Source: Cedecea lapagei
Lineage (GTDB): Bacteria > Pseudomonadota > Gammaproteobacteria > Enterobacterales > Enterobacteriaceae
Direction: 5' to 3'
Assembly (NCBI RefSeq): GCF_900635955.1
Contig: NZ_LR134201.1
Coordinates: 4,588,001-4,652,000, forward strand
DNA: 64,000 nt
Under the pieces are notes generated by a model that saw only the letters and a program-made list of their open reading frames with translations, had not been told where the DNA came from and did not search any database. Position numbers and translations under genes: made by a program. This document shows positions 18,311 to 26,947 of this stretch, one piece after another; position 1 is the first letter of the stretch; every line of letters starts with the position of its first letter.

Positions 18311-19879
18311 ATGAACAGAATAAATGACGCAGAGAGAGGTGAGCCTCTTTATATAAAGGTGAATGATAAAGACAATGTCGCTATCGTCGTCAATGATAAC
18401 GGCCTGGCGGCAGGTACCCGTTTTAGCTGCGGCCTGACATTAACCGAGCATATCCCGCAGGGCCATAAAGTGGCGTTGATAGCACTGGCTCAAGGCGACA
18501 GTATTCTTCGCTACGGAGAAGTTATCGGCTATGCTGCCCATGACATCGCGCGGGGCAGTTGGATCGACGAATCTCTGGTCGTTTTGCCCGAAGCGCCTCC
18601 GCTCACAAGCCTGCCGCTCGCAACCCATGTGCCCGCGCCGCTGCCGCCGCTGGAGGGATATACCTTTGAGGGTTACCGTAACCCGGACGGCAGCGTCGGC
18701 ACCAGGAACATGTTAGCCATCACGACCAGCGTACACTGCGTAGCCGGTGTGGTGGACTATGTGACCAAAATCATCGAACACGACTTGTTGCCACGGTATC
18801 CCGCCGTTGACGGCGTGGTAGGCCTTAACCATCTTTACGGCTGCGGAGTTGCCATCAATGCGCCTGCCGCCGTCGTTCCCATCCGGACTCTGCACAATCT
18901 GGCGCTCAATCCCAATTTCGGCGGCGAGGTAATGGTCATAGGCCTGGGCTGCGAAAAACTGCAGCCTGAGCGCCTGCTCGCCGGCACAGACGACCCGCAG
19001 TCCATCGAGATTAAGGGCGCCAGTATTATGCGACTGCAGGATGAGCAACACGTTGGCTTTATGGCAATGGTGGATGAGATTCTGGAGATAGCCGAACGCC
19101 ATCTGCAAAAGCTGAATCAACGGAAACGTGAAACCGTGCCTGCTTCGGCGCTTGTGGTAGGCATGCAATGCGGCGGCAGCGACGCATTCTCAGGCGTCAC
19201 CGCCAACCCGGCCGTCGGCTTTGCGTCGGATCTTCTGGTACGCTGCGGCGCAACCGTGATGTTTTCAGAAGTTACCGAAGTACGCGATGCGCTGCATCTG
19301 CTGACGCCGCGGGCGGCAGATGAACAGGTAGGTAAGCGAATGCTGGAAGAGATGGCCTGGTACGATAACTATCTCGATGTCGGCAAAACCGACCGGAGCG
19401 CCAATCCCTCTCCGGGCAACAAAAAAGGCGGTCTGGCAAACGTGGTAGAGAAAGCGCTGGGCTCCATCGCCAAGTCCGGCAGCAGCGCCATTGCAGAGGT
19501 ACTTTCCCCCGGTCAGCGCCCAACCAGACGAGGGCTAATTTTCGCGGCAACGCCGGCCAGCGACTTTGTTTGCGGCACCCAGCAGCTGGCTTCCGGCATC
19601 ACCCTTCAGGTATTTACTACCGGGCGCGGTACCCCCTACGGCCTGGCGGCGATACCGGTGATCAAAATGGCGACCCGCACTGCGCTTGCCAGGCGCTGGC
19701 ATGATCTGATGGATATAGATGCCGGCACAATCGCCACCGGCAAGGAAACCCTTGACCAGGTAGGCTGGCGATTGTTTGAGATGATTTTAGACGTTGCCAG
19801 CGGCAGGAAGCAGACCTGGTCTGATCGCTGGTGCATTCATAATGCCCTGGCAGTATTTAACCCGGCCCCCATTACCTGA
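18311..19879 (+). CDS. garD: GarD, galactarate dehydratase
   Basis: A 522-aa UxaA/GarD-family dehydratase (E. coli GarD 523 aa) converting galactarate (mucate) to 5-keto-4-deoxy-glucarate, the same intermediate GudD makes. Seen: N-terminal SAF-like domain (YIKVNDKDNVAIVVNDNGL), then GYRNPDGSVGTRNMLAI, the Cys/His-containing NHLYGCGVAI and VVGMQCGGSDAFSGVTANPA segments, and a C-terminal GRGTPYGL motif. An AGGAG lies 10 bases before the ATG. It is divergent from the gudP operon, so both substrates' pathways share one regulatory region. Confidence 0.97.
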   Translation: MNRINDAERGEPLYIKVNDKDNVAIVVNDNGLAAGTRFSCGLTLTEHIPQGHKVALIALAQGDSILRYGEVIGYAAHDIARGSWIDESLVVLPEAPPLTSLPLATHVPAPLPPLEGYTFEGYRNPDGSVGTRNMLAITTSVHCVAGVVDYVTKIIEHDLLPRYPAVDGVVGLNHLYGCGVAINAPAAVVPIRTLHNLALNPNFGGEVMVIGLGCEKLQPERLLAGTDDPQSIEIKGASIMRLQDEQHVGFMAMVDEILEIAERHLQKLNQRKRETVPASALVVGMQCGGSDAFSGVTANPAVGFASDLLVRCGATVMFSEVTEVRDALHLLTPRAADEQVGKRMLEEMAWYDNYLDVGKTDRSANPSPGNKKGGLANVVEKALGSIAKSGSSAIAEVLSPGQRPTRRGLIFAATPASDFVCGTQQLASGITLQVFTTGRGTPYGLAAIPVIKMATRTALARRWHDLMDIDAGTIATGKETLDQVGWRLFEMILDVASGRKQTWSDRWCIHNALAVFNPAPIT

Positions 19880-19892
19880 GTCCTCACTCCAT

Positions 19893-19921
19893 GCCTCCGG
19901 ATGAACGTATCTGCCGGAGGC
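19893..19921. terminator. Hairpin between convergent garD and yihX
   Basis: An 8-bp perfect stem (GCCTCCGG / CCGGAGGC) with a 13-base loop lies between the garD stop and the yihX stop. There is no clear U-tract, so it is at best a weak or Rho-assisted terminator. Confidence 0.45.
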
Positions 19922-19929
19922 GATATCGT

Positions 19930-20529
19930 TTAACGGCTATGCTGATTAAACCAGTCTGGAATGGTCTGCTTATCGATTACCTGAATACTGGTAATGCCCA
20001 ATGCCCGCGCGCCGTGAATATTATCGGCGTTATCATCGAAAAACACGGCCTGATCTGCAGAGAATCCCTCTTCCTGCAGAACCTTGAGGTAGATTTCCGC
20101 ATCCGGTTTGCGCATACCCATCTCCTGGGAGAGATAGATTTTATCCGCCGATTGCGCGACTTCAGGGTATTCATCTGGCCAGAAGCCGGTGTGAAGGCGA
20201 TTTGTATTAGAGAGCACAACCACGCGATGTCCCTGCTCGCGGAGCTTCTGCATCACGCCAATCGTCTCTTTGCGCAGGCCAACGAAAATAGCCTGCCAGC
20301 CTGCGGCAAACTGCTCGTAGCTCAGCGCAACGTCCATTTCCTGGCATAAGCGTTCGGCAAACACTTCATCGGTTATCTGTCCGCGTTCGTGCTGATGGAA
20401 AGCCTCTCCCATAGTGAAGCTTTTCTGCAGGTTGGCTAACGGCACCCGGCTGTAATCACTCCAGACGCCCAGCACACGATTAAAATCGATATCAACGATG
20501 ACGTTACCCAAATCAAAGATATACAGCAT
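19930..20529 (-). CDS. yihX: YihX, HAD-family alpha-D-glucose-1-phosphate phosphatase
   Basis: A 199-aa haloacid-dehalogenase phosphatase matching E. coli YihX, which hydrolyses alpha-glucose-1-phosphate. HAD motifs: MLYIFDLGNVIVDID (I), VVLSNTN (II), the lysine in GMRKPD (III) and VFFDDNADNIHGA (IV). The ATG at 20529 is preceded by GGAGG at 5 bases. In E. coli yihY-dtd-fabY follow; here garD and the gud/gar locus lie downstream instead. In E. coli a block including the sulfoquinovose genes separates typA from yihX; that block is absent here. Confidence 0.94.
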   Translation of the reverse strand: MLYIFDLGNVIVDIDFNRVLGVWSDYSRVPLANLQKSFTMGEAFHQHERGQITDEVFAERLCQEMDVALSYEQFAAGWQAIFVGLRKETIGVMQKLREQGHRVVVLSNTNRLHTGFWPDEYPEVAQSADKIYLSQEMGMRKPDAEIYLKVLQEEGFSADQAVFFDDNADNIHGARALGITSIQVIDKQTIPDWFNQHSR

Positions 20530-20624
20530 GCGCACCTCCTTTCCGACATGGAGAAATAACTGTAGCGGGAAAGGCTGGCTTTGACTATCAGAGGAAGGCG
20601 AGGTTAAGCATTCTGGGAGATAAA

Positions 20625-20655
20625 AAAAAGCCCCACCTTTGCAGGCAGGGCTCTA
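20625..20655 (-). terminator. Rho-independent terminator of typA
   Basis: On the minus strand, just after the typA stop, AGCCCTGCC ... GGTGGGGCT forms a hairpin followed by a run of eight T residues. Confidence 0.8.
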
Positions 20656-20675
20656 ATGGACTGTAGAAAAGAAAC

Positions 20676-22502
20676 TTAAGCTTCTTTGCTGCCACGACCC
20701 GCACGTTTGCGGTCGTTCTCAGTCAGGTGGCGCTTACGGATACGCACGGACAGCGGGGTCACTTCGACCAGTTCGTCGTCATCGATGAACTCCAGAGCTT
20801 GCTCCAGGGTCATTTTCTGCGCAGGAACCAGCGTGGTCGCTTCGTCGGTACCGGAAGCACGCATGTTGGTCAGCTTCTTACCGGTCAGGCAGTTAACGGT
20901 CAGGTCGTTAGAACGGCTGTGAATACCGATGATCTGGCCTTCATAAACTTCAGCCCCGTGGCCCAGGAACAGTTTACCGCGATCCTGCAAACCGTACAGA
21001 GCAAACGCAACCGCTTTACCCTGACCGTTGGAGATCAGTACGCCGTTCTGACGCTGGCCCACTTCGCCCTGACGGATATCGTCATAGTGGCTGAAGGTGG
21101 AGTACAGCAGACCGGTACCGGAAGTCATGGTCATGAATTCGTTACGGAAGCCGATCAAACCACGGCTTGGAATAACGTAATCAAGACGCACGCGGCCTTT
21201 GCCGTCCGGATTCATGTTTTTCAGGTCGCCTTTACGCTCGCCCAGCGCCTGCATCACGGAACCCTGATGCTGCTCTTCGATATCCAGCGTCACGTTCTCG
21301 AACGGCTCTTGTTTACGGCCGTCGATTTCGCGGAAGATAACTTTCGGACGGGATACCGCCAGCTCGAAACCTTCACGACGCATGTTTTCGATCAGAACGG
21401 ACAGGTGCAGTTCACCACGACCGGATACGCGGAATGCGTCCGCATCTTCGGTTTCTTCAACGCGCAGCGCAACGTTGTGTACCAGCTCTTTGTTCAGACG
21501 ATCCAGAATCTGACGAGAGGTCACGAACTTACCTTCTTTACCGCAGAACGGAGAGGTATTTACGTTGAAGAACATGGAAACGGTTGGCTCATCTACGGAC
21601 AGCGCCGGCAGCGCTTCAACATTTTGCGGGTCGCAAATGGTGTCGGAGATGTTCAGCTCGCCCAGGCCGGTGATAGCGATGATGTCGCCAGCTTCAGCTT
21701 CGGTAGATTCGATACGCTCCAGACCCAGGTGGGTCAGCACTTTGCCGACTTTACCGTTACGGGTTTTCCCTTCGCTATCAATGATAGTGATCTGCTGGTT
21801 TGGCTTCACTTTGCCGCGTTTGATACGGCCGATGCCGATAACGCCAACGTAGTTGTTGTAATCCAGCTGGGAAATTTGCATCTGCAGTGGACCGTCGAGG
21901 TCAACGTTCGGTGCCGGTACGCGATCGACAATGGCCTGGTACAGTGGAGTCATGTCCGCTGCCATATCATTGTGATCCATACCCGCGATGCCGTTCAGTG
22001 CGGATGCATAAATGATTGGGAAGTCGAGCTGCTCGTCGGTCGCATCAAGGTTAACGAACAGGTCGAAGACCTGATCAACAACCCAGTCAGGACGCGCGCC
22101 AGGGCGGTCAACTTTGTTGATAACCACGATCGGCTTCAAACCATGGGCAAACGCCTTCTTGGTTACGAAGCGCGTCTGCGGCATTGGGCCATCCATTGCG
22201 TCAACCACCAGCAGAACGGAGTCAACCATTGACATTACGCGCTCAACTTCACCACCGAAGTCGGCGTGTCCTGGGGTATCAACGATGTTGATACGGTAGT
22301 CATTCCATTTGATAGCGGTGTTTTTAGCGAGGATGGTAATCCCACGCTCTTTCTCCAGGTCATTGGAGTCCATCACGCGTTCAGTGGCTTCAGCACGTTC
22401 GTTACTGAAAGTACCAGATTGCTGCAGCAGCTTATCAACCAGGGTAGTTTTACCATGGTCAACGTGCGCGATGATGGCGATATTACGCAGATTTTCGATC
22501 AC
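20676..22502 (-). CDS. typA: TypA/BipA, ribosome-associated translational GTPase
   Basis: A 608-aa GTPase (E. coli BipA 607 aa) related to EF-G and LepA. G motifs: G1 AHVDHGKTT (about residues 12-20), G3 DTPGHAD (about 74-80), G4 NKVDRPGAR (about 128-136). Domains II, III and V and the BipA-specific C-terminal domain follow, ending KRAGRGSKEA. It assists 50S assembly, especially at low temperature, and stress adaptation. It is divergent from glnA as in E. coli, with the two sharing a 376-base control region. A long antisense frame over this gene is a codon-bias artefact. Confidence 0.98.
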   Translation of the reverse strand: MIENLRNIAIIAHVDHGKTTLVDKLLQQSGTFSNERAEATERVMDSNDLEKERGITILAKNTAIKWNDYRINIVDTPGHADFGGEVERVMSMVDSVLLVVDAMDGPMPQTRFVTKKAFAHGLKPIVVINKVDRPGARPDWVVDQVFDLFVNLDATDEQLDFPIIYASALNGIAGMDHNDMAADMTPLYQAIVDRVPAPNVDLDGPLQMQISQLDYNNYVGVIGIGRIKRGKVKPNQQITIIDSEGKTRNGKVGKVLTHLGLERIESTEAEAGDIIAITGLGELNISDTICDPQNVEALPALSVDEPTVSMFFNVNTSPFCGKEGKFVTSRQILDRLNKELVHNVALRVEETEDADAFRVSGRGELHLSVLIENMRREGFELAVSRPKVIFREIDGRKQEPFENVTLDIEEQHQGSVMQALGERKGDLKNMNPDGKGRVRLDYVIPSRGLIGFRNEFMTMTSGTGLLYSTFSHYDDIRQGEVGQRQNGVLISNGQGKAVAFALYGLQDRGKLFLGHGAEVYEGQIIGIHSRSNDLTVNCLTGKKLTNMRASGTDEATTLVPAQKMTLEQALEFIDDDELVEVTPLSVRIRKRHLTENDRKRAGRGSKEA

Positions 22503-22608
22503 AACTTTGCCTCAGGCATTAGAAATAGCGCGTTATTGTACACGTATTAATCGAAGGACAGAACAGGATCACAAAGAACCTTTACAAACAATGCGGAAAG
22601 TAAGGGTT

Positions 22609-22624
22609 TGTGATCGCTTTCACG
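22609..22624. promoter_or_regulatory. CRP site of glnAp1
   Basis: TGTGATCGCTTTCACG matches the CRP dyad TGTGA-N6-TCACA in nine of ten positions, at the place where E. coli glnAp1 has its CRP site. Catabolite-linked sigma-70 transcription of glnA in nitrogen excess is expected. Confidence 0.7.
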
Positions 22625-22651
22625 GAGCTAAAAAGGGAGCCATAACGTAAA

Positions 22652-22740
22652 TTGCACCAATATGGTGCTCAGGTTTTACTCTGAAGCACTATATTGGTGC
22701 AACTTAATCATCCTGGTGCAGCCCTTTTGCACTATGGTGC
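22652..22740 (+). promoter_or_regulatory. NtrC enhancer cluster upstream of glnA
   Basis: Repeated NtrC (NRI) operators of the TGCAC-N7-GTGCA type: TTGCACCAATATGGTGCT at 22652-22669, GCACTATATTGGTGCA at 22686-22701 and a weaker TGCACTATGGTGC at 22728-22740. The first two are near-perfect dyads spaced about three helical turns apart, matching the high-affinity enhancer sites of E. coli glnA. Confidence 0.85.
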
Positions 22741-22773
22741 GCATGATAGCGCCTTTTTGGGGTGATTTAAAAG

Positions 22774-22790
22774 TTGGCACAGATTTCGCT
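22774..22790 (+). promoter_or_regulatory. glnAp2 sigma-54 promoter
   Basis: TTGGCACAGATTTCGCT contains the -24 GG and -12 GC elements of a sigma-54 (RpoN) promoter and closely resembles E. coli glnAp2. It lies about 90 bases before the glnA start and about 100 bases after the main NtrC enhancers, a normal looping distance. Confidence 0.88.
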
Positions 22791-22878
22791 TTAAACATTT
22801 TATGGCGAAAAGCCACATTAAGAAGTGTTTGATTACCTCGTTACCACGACGACTACACCAATCCGGGAGAGTTTAAGT

Positions 22879-24288
22879 ATGTCCGCTGAACACGTTTTGA
22901 CGATGCTGAATGAGCATGAAGTGAAGTTTGTTGATCTGCGCTTTACCGATACCAAAGGTAAAGAACAGCACGTCACTATCCCTGCTCATCAGGTAAATGC
23001 TGACTTCTTCGAAGAAGGCAAAATGTTTGACGGCTCCTCGATTGGTGGCTGGAAAGGTATCAACGAATCCGACATGGTACTGATGCCAGATCCAACGACG
23101 GCGGTTATCGACCCGTTCTTCGCGGACTCTACCCTGATTATCCGCTGTGACATTCTCGAGCCAGGCACCATGCAGGGCTACGACCGTGACCCGCGCTCCA
23201 TTGCAAAACGCGCTGAAGACTACCTGCGCTCTACCGGCATCGCAGATACCGTTCTGTTCGGGCCAGAGCCAGAGTTCTTCCTGTTCGATGACATCCGCTT
23301 CGGCAGCTCTATCTCCGGCTCCCACGTTGCTATCGATGATATCGAAGGCGCATGGAACACCGGCACCAAATACGAAGGCGGTAACAAAGGTCACCGTCCA
23401 GCCGTCAAAGGCGGTTACTTCCCGGTTCCACCGGTAGACTCCTCTCAGGACCTGCGTTCTGCTATGTGTCTGACCATGGAGCAGATGGGTCTGGTGGTTG
23501 AAGCTCACCACCACGAAGTGGCCACCGCTGGTCAGAACGAAGTGGCTACCCGCTTCAACACCATGACCAAAAAAGCTGACGAAATTCAGATCTACAAATA
23601 CGTTGTACACAACGTTGCTCACGCGTTCGGTAAAACCGCGACCTTCATGCCAAAACCAATGTTTGGCGATAACGGTTCCGGTATGCACTGCCACATGTCT
23701 CTGTCCAAGAACGGCGTAAACCTGTTCTCCGGCGACAAATACGCAGGTCTGTCTGAGCAGGCGCTGTACTACATCGGTGGTGTTATCAAACACGCTAAAG
23801 CGATCAACGCCCTGGCGAACCCAACCACCAACTCTTACAAGCGTCTGGTCCCAGGCTACGAAGCTCCAGTTATGCTGGCGTACTCTGCCCGTAACCGTTC
23901 TGCTTCTATCCGTATCCCGGTTGTTGCGTCTCCGAAAGCACGTCGTATCGAAGTGCGCTTCCCTGACCCAGCGGCAAACCCATACCTGTGCTTCGCAGCA
24001 CTGCTGATGGCCGGTCTGGACGGTATTAAGAACAAGATCCATCCAGGCGAAGCCATGGACAAAAACCTGTATGACCTGCCGCCAGAAGAAGCGAAAGAGA
24101 TCCCACAGGTTGCTGGCTCTCTGGAAGAAGCACTGAATGCACTGAACGAAGACCGCGAGTTCCTGACTGCGGGTGGCGTCTTCACCGACGACGCTATCGA
24201 TGCTTACATCGCTCTGCGTATCGAAGAAAACGACCGCGTACGCATGACGCCGCATCCGGTAGAGTTCGAGCTGTACTACAGCGTCTAA
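22879..24288 (+). CDS. glnA: GlnA, glutamine synthetase type I
   Basis: A 469-aa enzyme, the E. coli length, making glutamine from glutamate, ammonia and ATP as a dodecamer. Signatures: N-terminal beta-grasp domain; MFDGSSIGGWKGINESD (about residues 49-65); the ATP-binding KPMFGDNGSGMHCHMSLSK (about 265-283); and the adenylylation-site region NLYDLPPEEAKEIP (Tyr about 398). I chose the ATG at 22879 with GGGAGAG upstream; the frame upstream of it is not coding. It is transcribed from tandem CRP and NtrC/sigma-54 promoters and followed by glnL-glnG. Confidence 0.99.
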   Translation: MSAEHVLTMLNEHEVKFVDLRFTDTKGKEQHVTIPAHQVNADFFEEGKMFDGSSIGGWKGINESDMVLMPDPTTAVIDPFFADSTLIIRCDILEPGTMQGYDRDPRSIAKRAEDYLRSTGIADTVLFGPEPEFFLFDDIRFGSSISGSHVAIDDIEGAWNTGTKYEGGNKGHRPAVKGGYFPVPPVDSSQDLRSAMCLTMEQMGLVVEAHHHEVATAGQNEVATRFNTMTKKADEIQIYKYVVHNVAHAFGKTATFMPKPMFGDNGSGMHCHMSLSKNGVNLFSGDKYAGLSEQALYYIGGVIKHAKAINALANPTTNSYKRLVPGYEAPVMLAYSARNRSASIRIPVVASPKARRIEVRFPDPAANPYLCFAALLMAGLDGIKNKIHPGEAMDKNLYDLPPEEAKEIPQVAGSLEEALNALNEDREFLTAGGVFTDDAIDAYIALRIEENDRVRMTPHPVEFELYYSV

Positions 24289-24346
24289 TTAAAGTTGTTT
24301 TTTGTTGCCGTGGAAACTTTAGCCCATCTTCGGATGGGCTTTTTTC
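24289..24346 (+). ncRNA. glnZ: glnA 3' UTR with terminator, possible GlnZ sRNA
   Basis: The bases after the glnA stop end in a strong terminator: AGCCCATC-TTCG-GATGGGCT at 24321-24340 followed by T6. In E. coli and Salmonella the sRNA GlnZ is processed from this 3' UTR and adjusts carbon/nitrogen metabolism. Conservation of the terminator position is clear; the 5' processing site and the RNA itself cannot be shown from sequence. Confidence 0.5.
24321..24346 (+). terminator. Rho-independent terminator after glnA
   Basis: An 8-bp perfect stem with a TTCG tetraloop followed by six T residues. It separates the abundant glnA message from glnLG, which has its own promoter; some read-through supplies glnLG in nitrogen starvation. 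Confidence 0.92.
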
Positions 24347-24390
24347 TCCACCGGAATCCCCTGTGACGCTGATTTTTGTCACCCAAAGAC

Positions 24391-24412
24391 TATAATGCAC
24401 TAAAACGGTGCA
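24391..24412 (+). promoter_or_regulatory. glnL promoter -10 overlapped by NtrC operator
   Basis: TATAAT (24391-24396) abuts the NtrC dyad TGCACTAAAACGGTGCA (24396-24412), which covers the expected transcription start 14 bases before glnL. In E. coli the equivalent site lets NtrC repress glnLp autogenously. The arrangement is conserved here. Confidence 0.85.
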
Positions 24413-24425
24413 CGGAGACTGCTGT

Positions 24426-25475
24426 ATGGCAACTGGCGCGCTGCCCGATGCTGGGCAGATTCTGAATTCTCTCATCAACAGCATCCTGCTTGTGGATGAC
24501 GAGCTGGCGGTACATTACGCCAACCCTGCGGCTCAGCAACTACTGGCGCAGAGCTCACGCAAGCTGTACGGCACACCATTGCCGGATCTGTTGAGCTATT
24601 TCTCGTTGAACATTGGCGTCATGCAGGAAAGCCTGATGGCGGGCCAGGGGTTTACCGACAACGAGGTTACGCTGGTCATTGACAGCCGCTCGCACATTCT
24701 CTCCCTGACGGCGCAAAAGCTGCCGGAAGGGTACATCCTGATGGAAATGGCGCCGATGGATAATCAGCGTCGATTGAGCCAGGAGCAGCTGCAGCATGCG
24801 CAGCAGATTGCCGCCCGAGATTTAGTCCGCGGGCTGGCGCATGAAATTAAAAACCCGCTTGGTGGGCTACGGGGAGCCGCACAGCTGCTGAGTAAAGCGC
24901 TGCCGGATCCGTCGCTGGCAGAGTACACCAAAGTGATTATTGAACAGGCTGACCGCTTAAGAAATTTGGTCGATCGCCTGTTAGGGCCTCAGCAACCGGG
25001 GATGCACGTCACCGAAAGTATTCACAAAGTGGCCGAGCGCGTCGTCAAGCTCGTCTCGATGGAGCTGCCGGATAACGTCACGCTTGTGCGGGATTATGAT
25101 CCGAGCCTGCCTGAGTTTGCTCACGATCCCGACCAGATAGAGCAGGTTTTACTGAATATCGTCCGCAATGCGCTACAGGCGCTGGGCAGCGAAGGGGGCG
25201 AGATTATTTTGCGAACCCGCACGGCTTTCCAGCTGACGCTTCACGGCTCGCGCTATCGCCTCGCGGCACGCATAGATGTTGAAGATAACGGCCCGGGCAT
25301 ACCGGCACATTTGCAGGACACGTTGTTCTACCCGATGGTCAGCGGGCGAGAAGGCGGCACCGGGCTGGGTCTTTCCATAGCGCGTAGCCTTATCGACCAG
25401 CACTCGGGGAAAATCGAATTCAACAGTTGGCCTGGTCATACCGAATTTTCGGTTTACCTGCCTATTCGGAAGTAG
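24426..25475 (+). CDS. glnL: GlnL (NtrB), nitrogen sensor histidine kinase/phosphatase
   Basis: A 349-aa cytoplasmic kinase, the E. coli length. N-terminal PAS domain (residues 1-120), the H-box GLAHEIKNPLGG with phosphoacceptor His139, N box (LLNIVRNALQAL) and G boxes (VEDNGPGIP, GGTGLGLSIAR). It phosphorylates NtrC when nitrogen is scarce and dephosphorylates it when bound by PII. I chose the ATG at 24426, giving MATGALPDAGQILNS as in E. coli. glnG starts 8 bases after its stop. Confidence 0.98.
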   Translation: MATGALPDAGQILNSLINSILLVDDELAVHYANPAAQQLLAQSSRKLYGTPLPDLLSYFSLNIGVMQESLMAGQGFTDNEVTLVIDSRSHILSLTAQKLPEGYILMEMAPMDNQRRLSQEQLQHAQQIAARDLVRGLAHEIKNPLGGLRGAAQLLSKALPDPSLAEYTKVIIEQADRLRNLVDRLLGPQQPGMHVTESIHKVAERVVKLVSMELPDNVTLVRDYDPSLPEFAHDPDQIEQVLLNIVRNALQALGSEGGEIILRTRTAFQLTLHGSRYRLAARIDVEDNGPGIPAHLQDTLFYPMVSGREGGTGLGLSIARSLIDQHSGKIEFNSWPGHTEFSVYLPIRK

Positions 25476-25483
25476 AGGTCTTT

Positions 25484-26899
25484 ATGCAACGAGGGATAGT
25501 CTGGGTCGTTGACGACGATAGCTCCATTCGCTGGGTACTTGAGCGCGCGTTAACCGGAGCCGGTTTAAGCTGCACCACCTTTGAAAATGGCAATGAGGTG
25601 CTGGACGCGCTGGCGACCAAAACCCCGGACGTGTTGCTGTCGGATATTCGCATGCCCGGCATGGACGGCCTTGCCCTGTTAAAACAGATTAAGCAACGCC
25701 ACCCCATGCTGCCGGTCATCATAATGACCGCCCATTCGGATTTAGACGCTGCCGTGAGCGCCTATCAGCAGGGCGCTTTCGACTATCTGCCAAAACCGTT
25801 TGATATCGACGAAGCGGTCGCGCTGGTTGAACGTGCCATCAGCCACTACCAGGAGCAGCAGCAGCCGCGCAATGCACCTGATAACGGACCAACGACCGAC
25901 ATTATCGGTGAAGCTCCGGCGATGCAGGACGTGTTTCGCATTATTGGCCGCCTGTCGCGCTCGTCCATCAGCGTACTGATTAACGGTGAGTCTGGTACCG
26001 GTAAAGAGCTTGTGGCCCACGCTCTGCATCGCCACAGCCCGCGGGTTAAGTCGCCATTTATCGCGCTTAATATGGCGGCTATTCCGAAAGATTTAATCGA
26101 GTCAGAGCTGTTTGGTCATGAGAAAGGTGCCTTTACCGGCGCCAACCAGATTCGCCAGGGGCGTTTTGAACAGGCCGACGGCGGCACGCTGTTTCTCGAT
26201 GAAATAGGCGACATGCCGCTGGACGTCCAGACCCGGCTACTGCGCGTGTTGGCCGACGGCCAGTTTTACCGCGTTGGCGGCTATGCGGCCGTTAAAGTCG
26301 ATGTCCGTATTATCGCGGCAACTCACCAGAACCTTGAGCTGCGGGTGCAGGAAGGGAAATTCCGTGAGGACTTGTTCCACCGTCTGAACGTGATCCGTGT
26401 TCACCTCCCTCCGCTGCGCGAGCGCCGGGAAGATATTCCTCGTCTGGCACGCCACTTCCTGCAGGTGGCTGCGCGTGAACTGGGAGTGGAAGCAAAACTG
26501 CTGCATCCGGAAACGGAAAACGCTTTAACGCGTCTGGCGTGGCCCGGCAACGTACGCCAGCTGGAAAACACCTGTCGCTGGCTGACGGTGATGGCGGCAG
26601 GCCAGGAGGTCTTGATTCAGGATCTGCCGAGCGAGCTGTTTGAAACGACGGTGACCGAAAGCGGCAACGTCACGCAGACTAACCCTGATAGCTGGGCAAT
26701 GCTGCTGGCCCAGTGGGCAGAACGCGCGCTGCGGTCCGGGCACCAGGACCTGCTTTCAGAAGCCCAGCCGGAGATGGAGCGTACGCTGCTGACCACTGCG
26801 CTAAGGCATACTCAGGGGCATAAACAAGAGGCGGCTCGCCTGCTTGGTTGGGGACGGAACACGCTGACTCGCAAGCTAAAAGAACTGGGCATGGAATAG
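25484..26899 (+). CDS. glnG: GlnG (NtrC), sigma-54-dependent nitrogen response regulator
   Basis: A 471-aa regulator (E. coli 469). Receiver domain with phosphoacceptor Asp54 in LLSDIRMPG; AAA+ domain with Walker A GESGTGKE (about residues 168-175), the sigma-54 contact loop GAFTGA and Walker B TLFLDEIGD; C-terminal Fis-type helix-turn-helix (TQGHKQEAARLLGWGRNTLTRKL). When phosphorylated it oligomerises on the glnA enhancers and activates sigma-54 promoters, and it represses glnLp. The start is the ATG at 25484 with AGAGGTC upstream. Confidence 0.98.
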   Translation: MQRGIVWVVDDDSSIRWVLERALTGAGLSCTTFENGNEVLDALATKTPDVLLSDIRMPGMDGLALLKQIKQRHPMLPVIIMTAHSDLDAAVSAYQQGAFDYLPKPFDIDEAVALVERAISHYQEQQQPRNAPDNGPTTDIIGEAPAMQDVFRIIGRLSRSSISVLINGESGTGKELVAHALHRHSPRVKSPFIALNMAAIPKDLIESELFGHEKGAFTGANQIRQGRFEQADGGTLFLDEIGDMPLDVQTRLLRVLADGQFYRVGGYAAVKVDVRIIAATHQNLELRVQEGKFREDLFHRLNVIRVHLPPLRERREDIPRLARHFLQVAARELGVEAKLLHPETENALTRLAWPGNVRQLENTCRWLTVMAAGQEVLIQDLPSELFETTVTESGNVTQTNPDSWAMLLAQWAERALRSGHQDLLSEAQPEMERTLLTTALRHTQGHKQEAARLLGWGRNTLTRKLKELGME

Positions 26900-26920
26900 C
26901 GCTTTGCGAAGGGTTAAATA

Positions 26921-26947
26921 ACGGCGGGGCTAAACCCCGCCGTTTTT
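26921..26947. terminator. Bidirectional terminator between glnG and hemN
   Basis: ACGGCGGGG-CTAAA-CCCCGCCGT followed by T5 (plus strand), serving glnG. It reaches the last codon of convergent hemN. Only 46 bases separate the two genes, leaving no room for the small gene yshB that I recall between them in E. coli. Confidence 0.9.

Noticed and set aside
20727..22232. 501-codon open frame on the plus strand opposite typA
   Set aside because: It is the antisense shadow of a highly expressed, codon-biased gene; the peptide shows no recognisable domain, whereas the minus strand encodes full-length BipA.
22873..24255. 460-codon frame on the minus strand opposite glnA
   Set aside because: Antisense to glnA; it arises from strong codon bias in glnA and its sequence resembles no protein I know.
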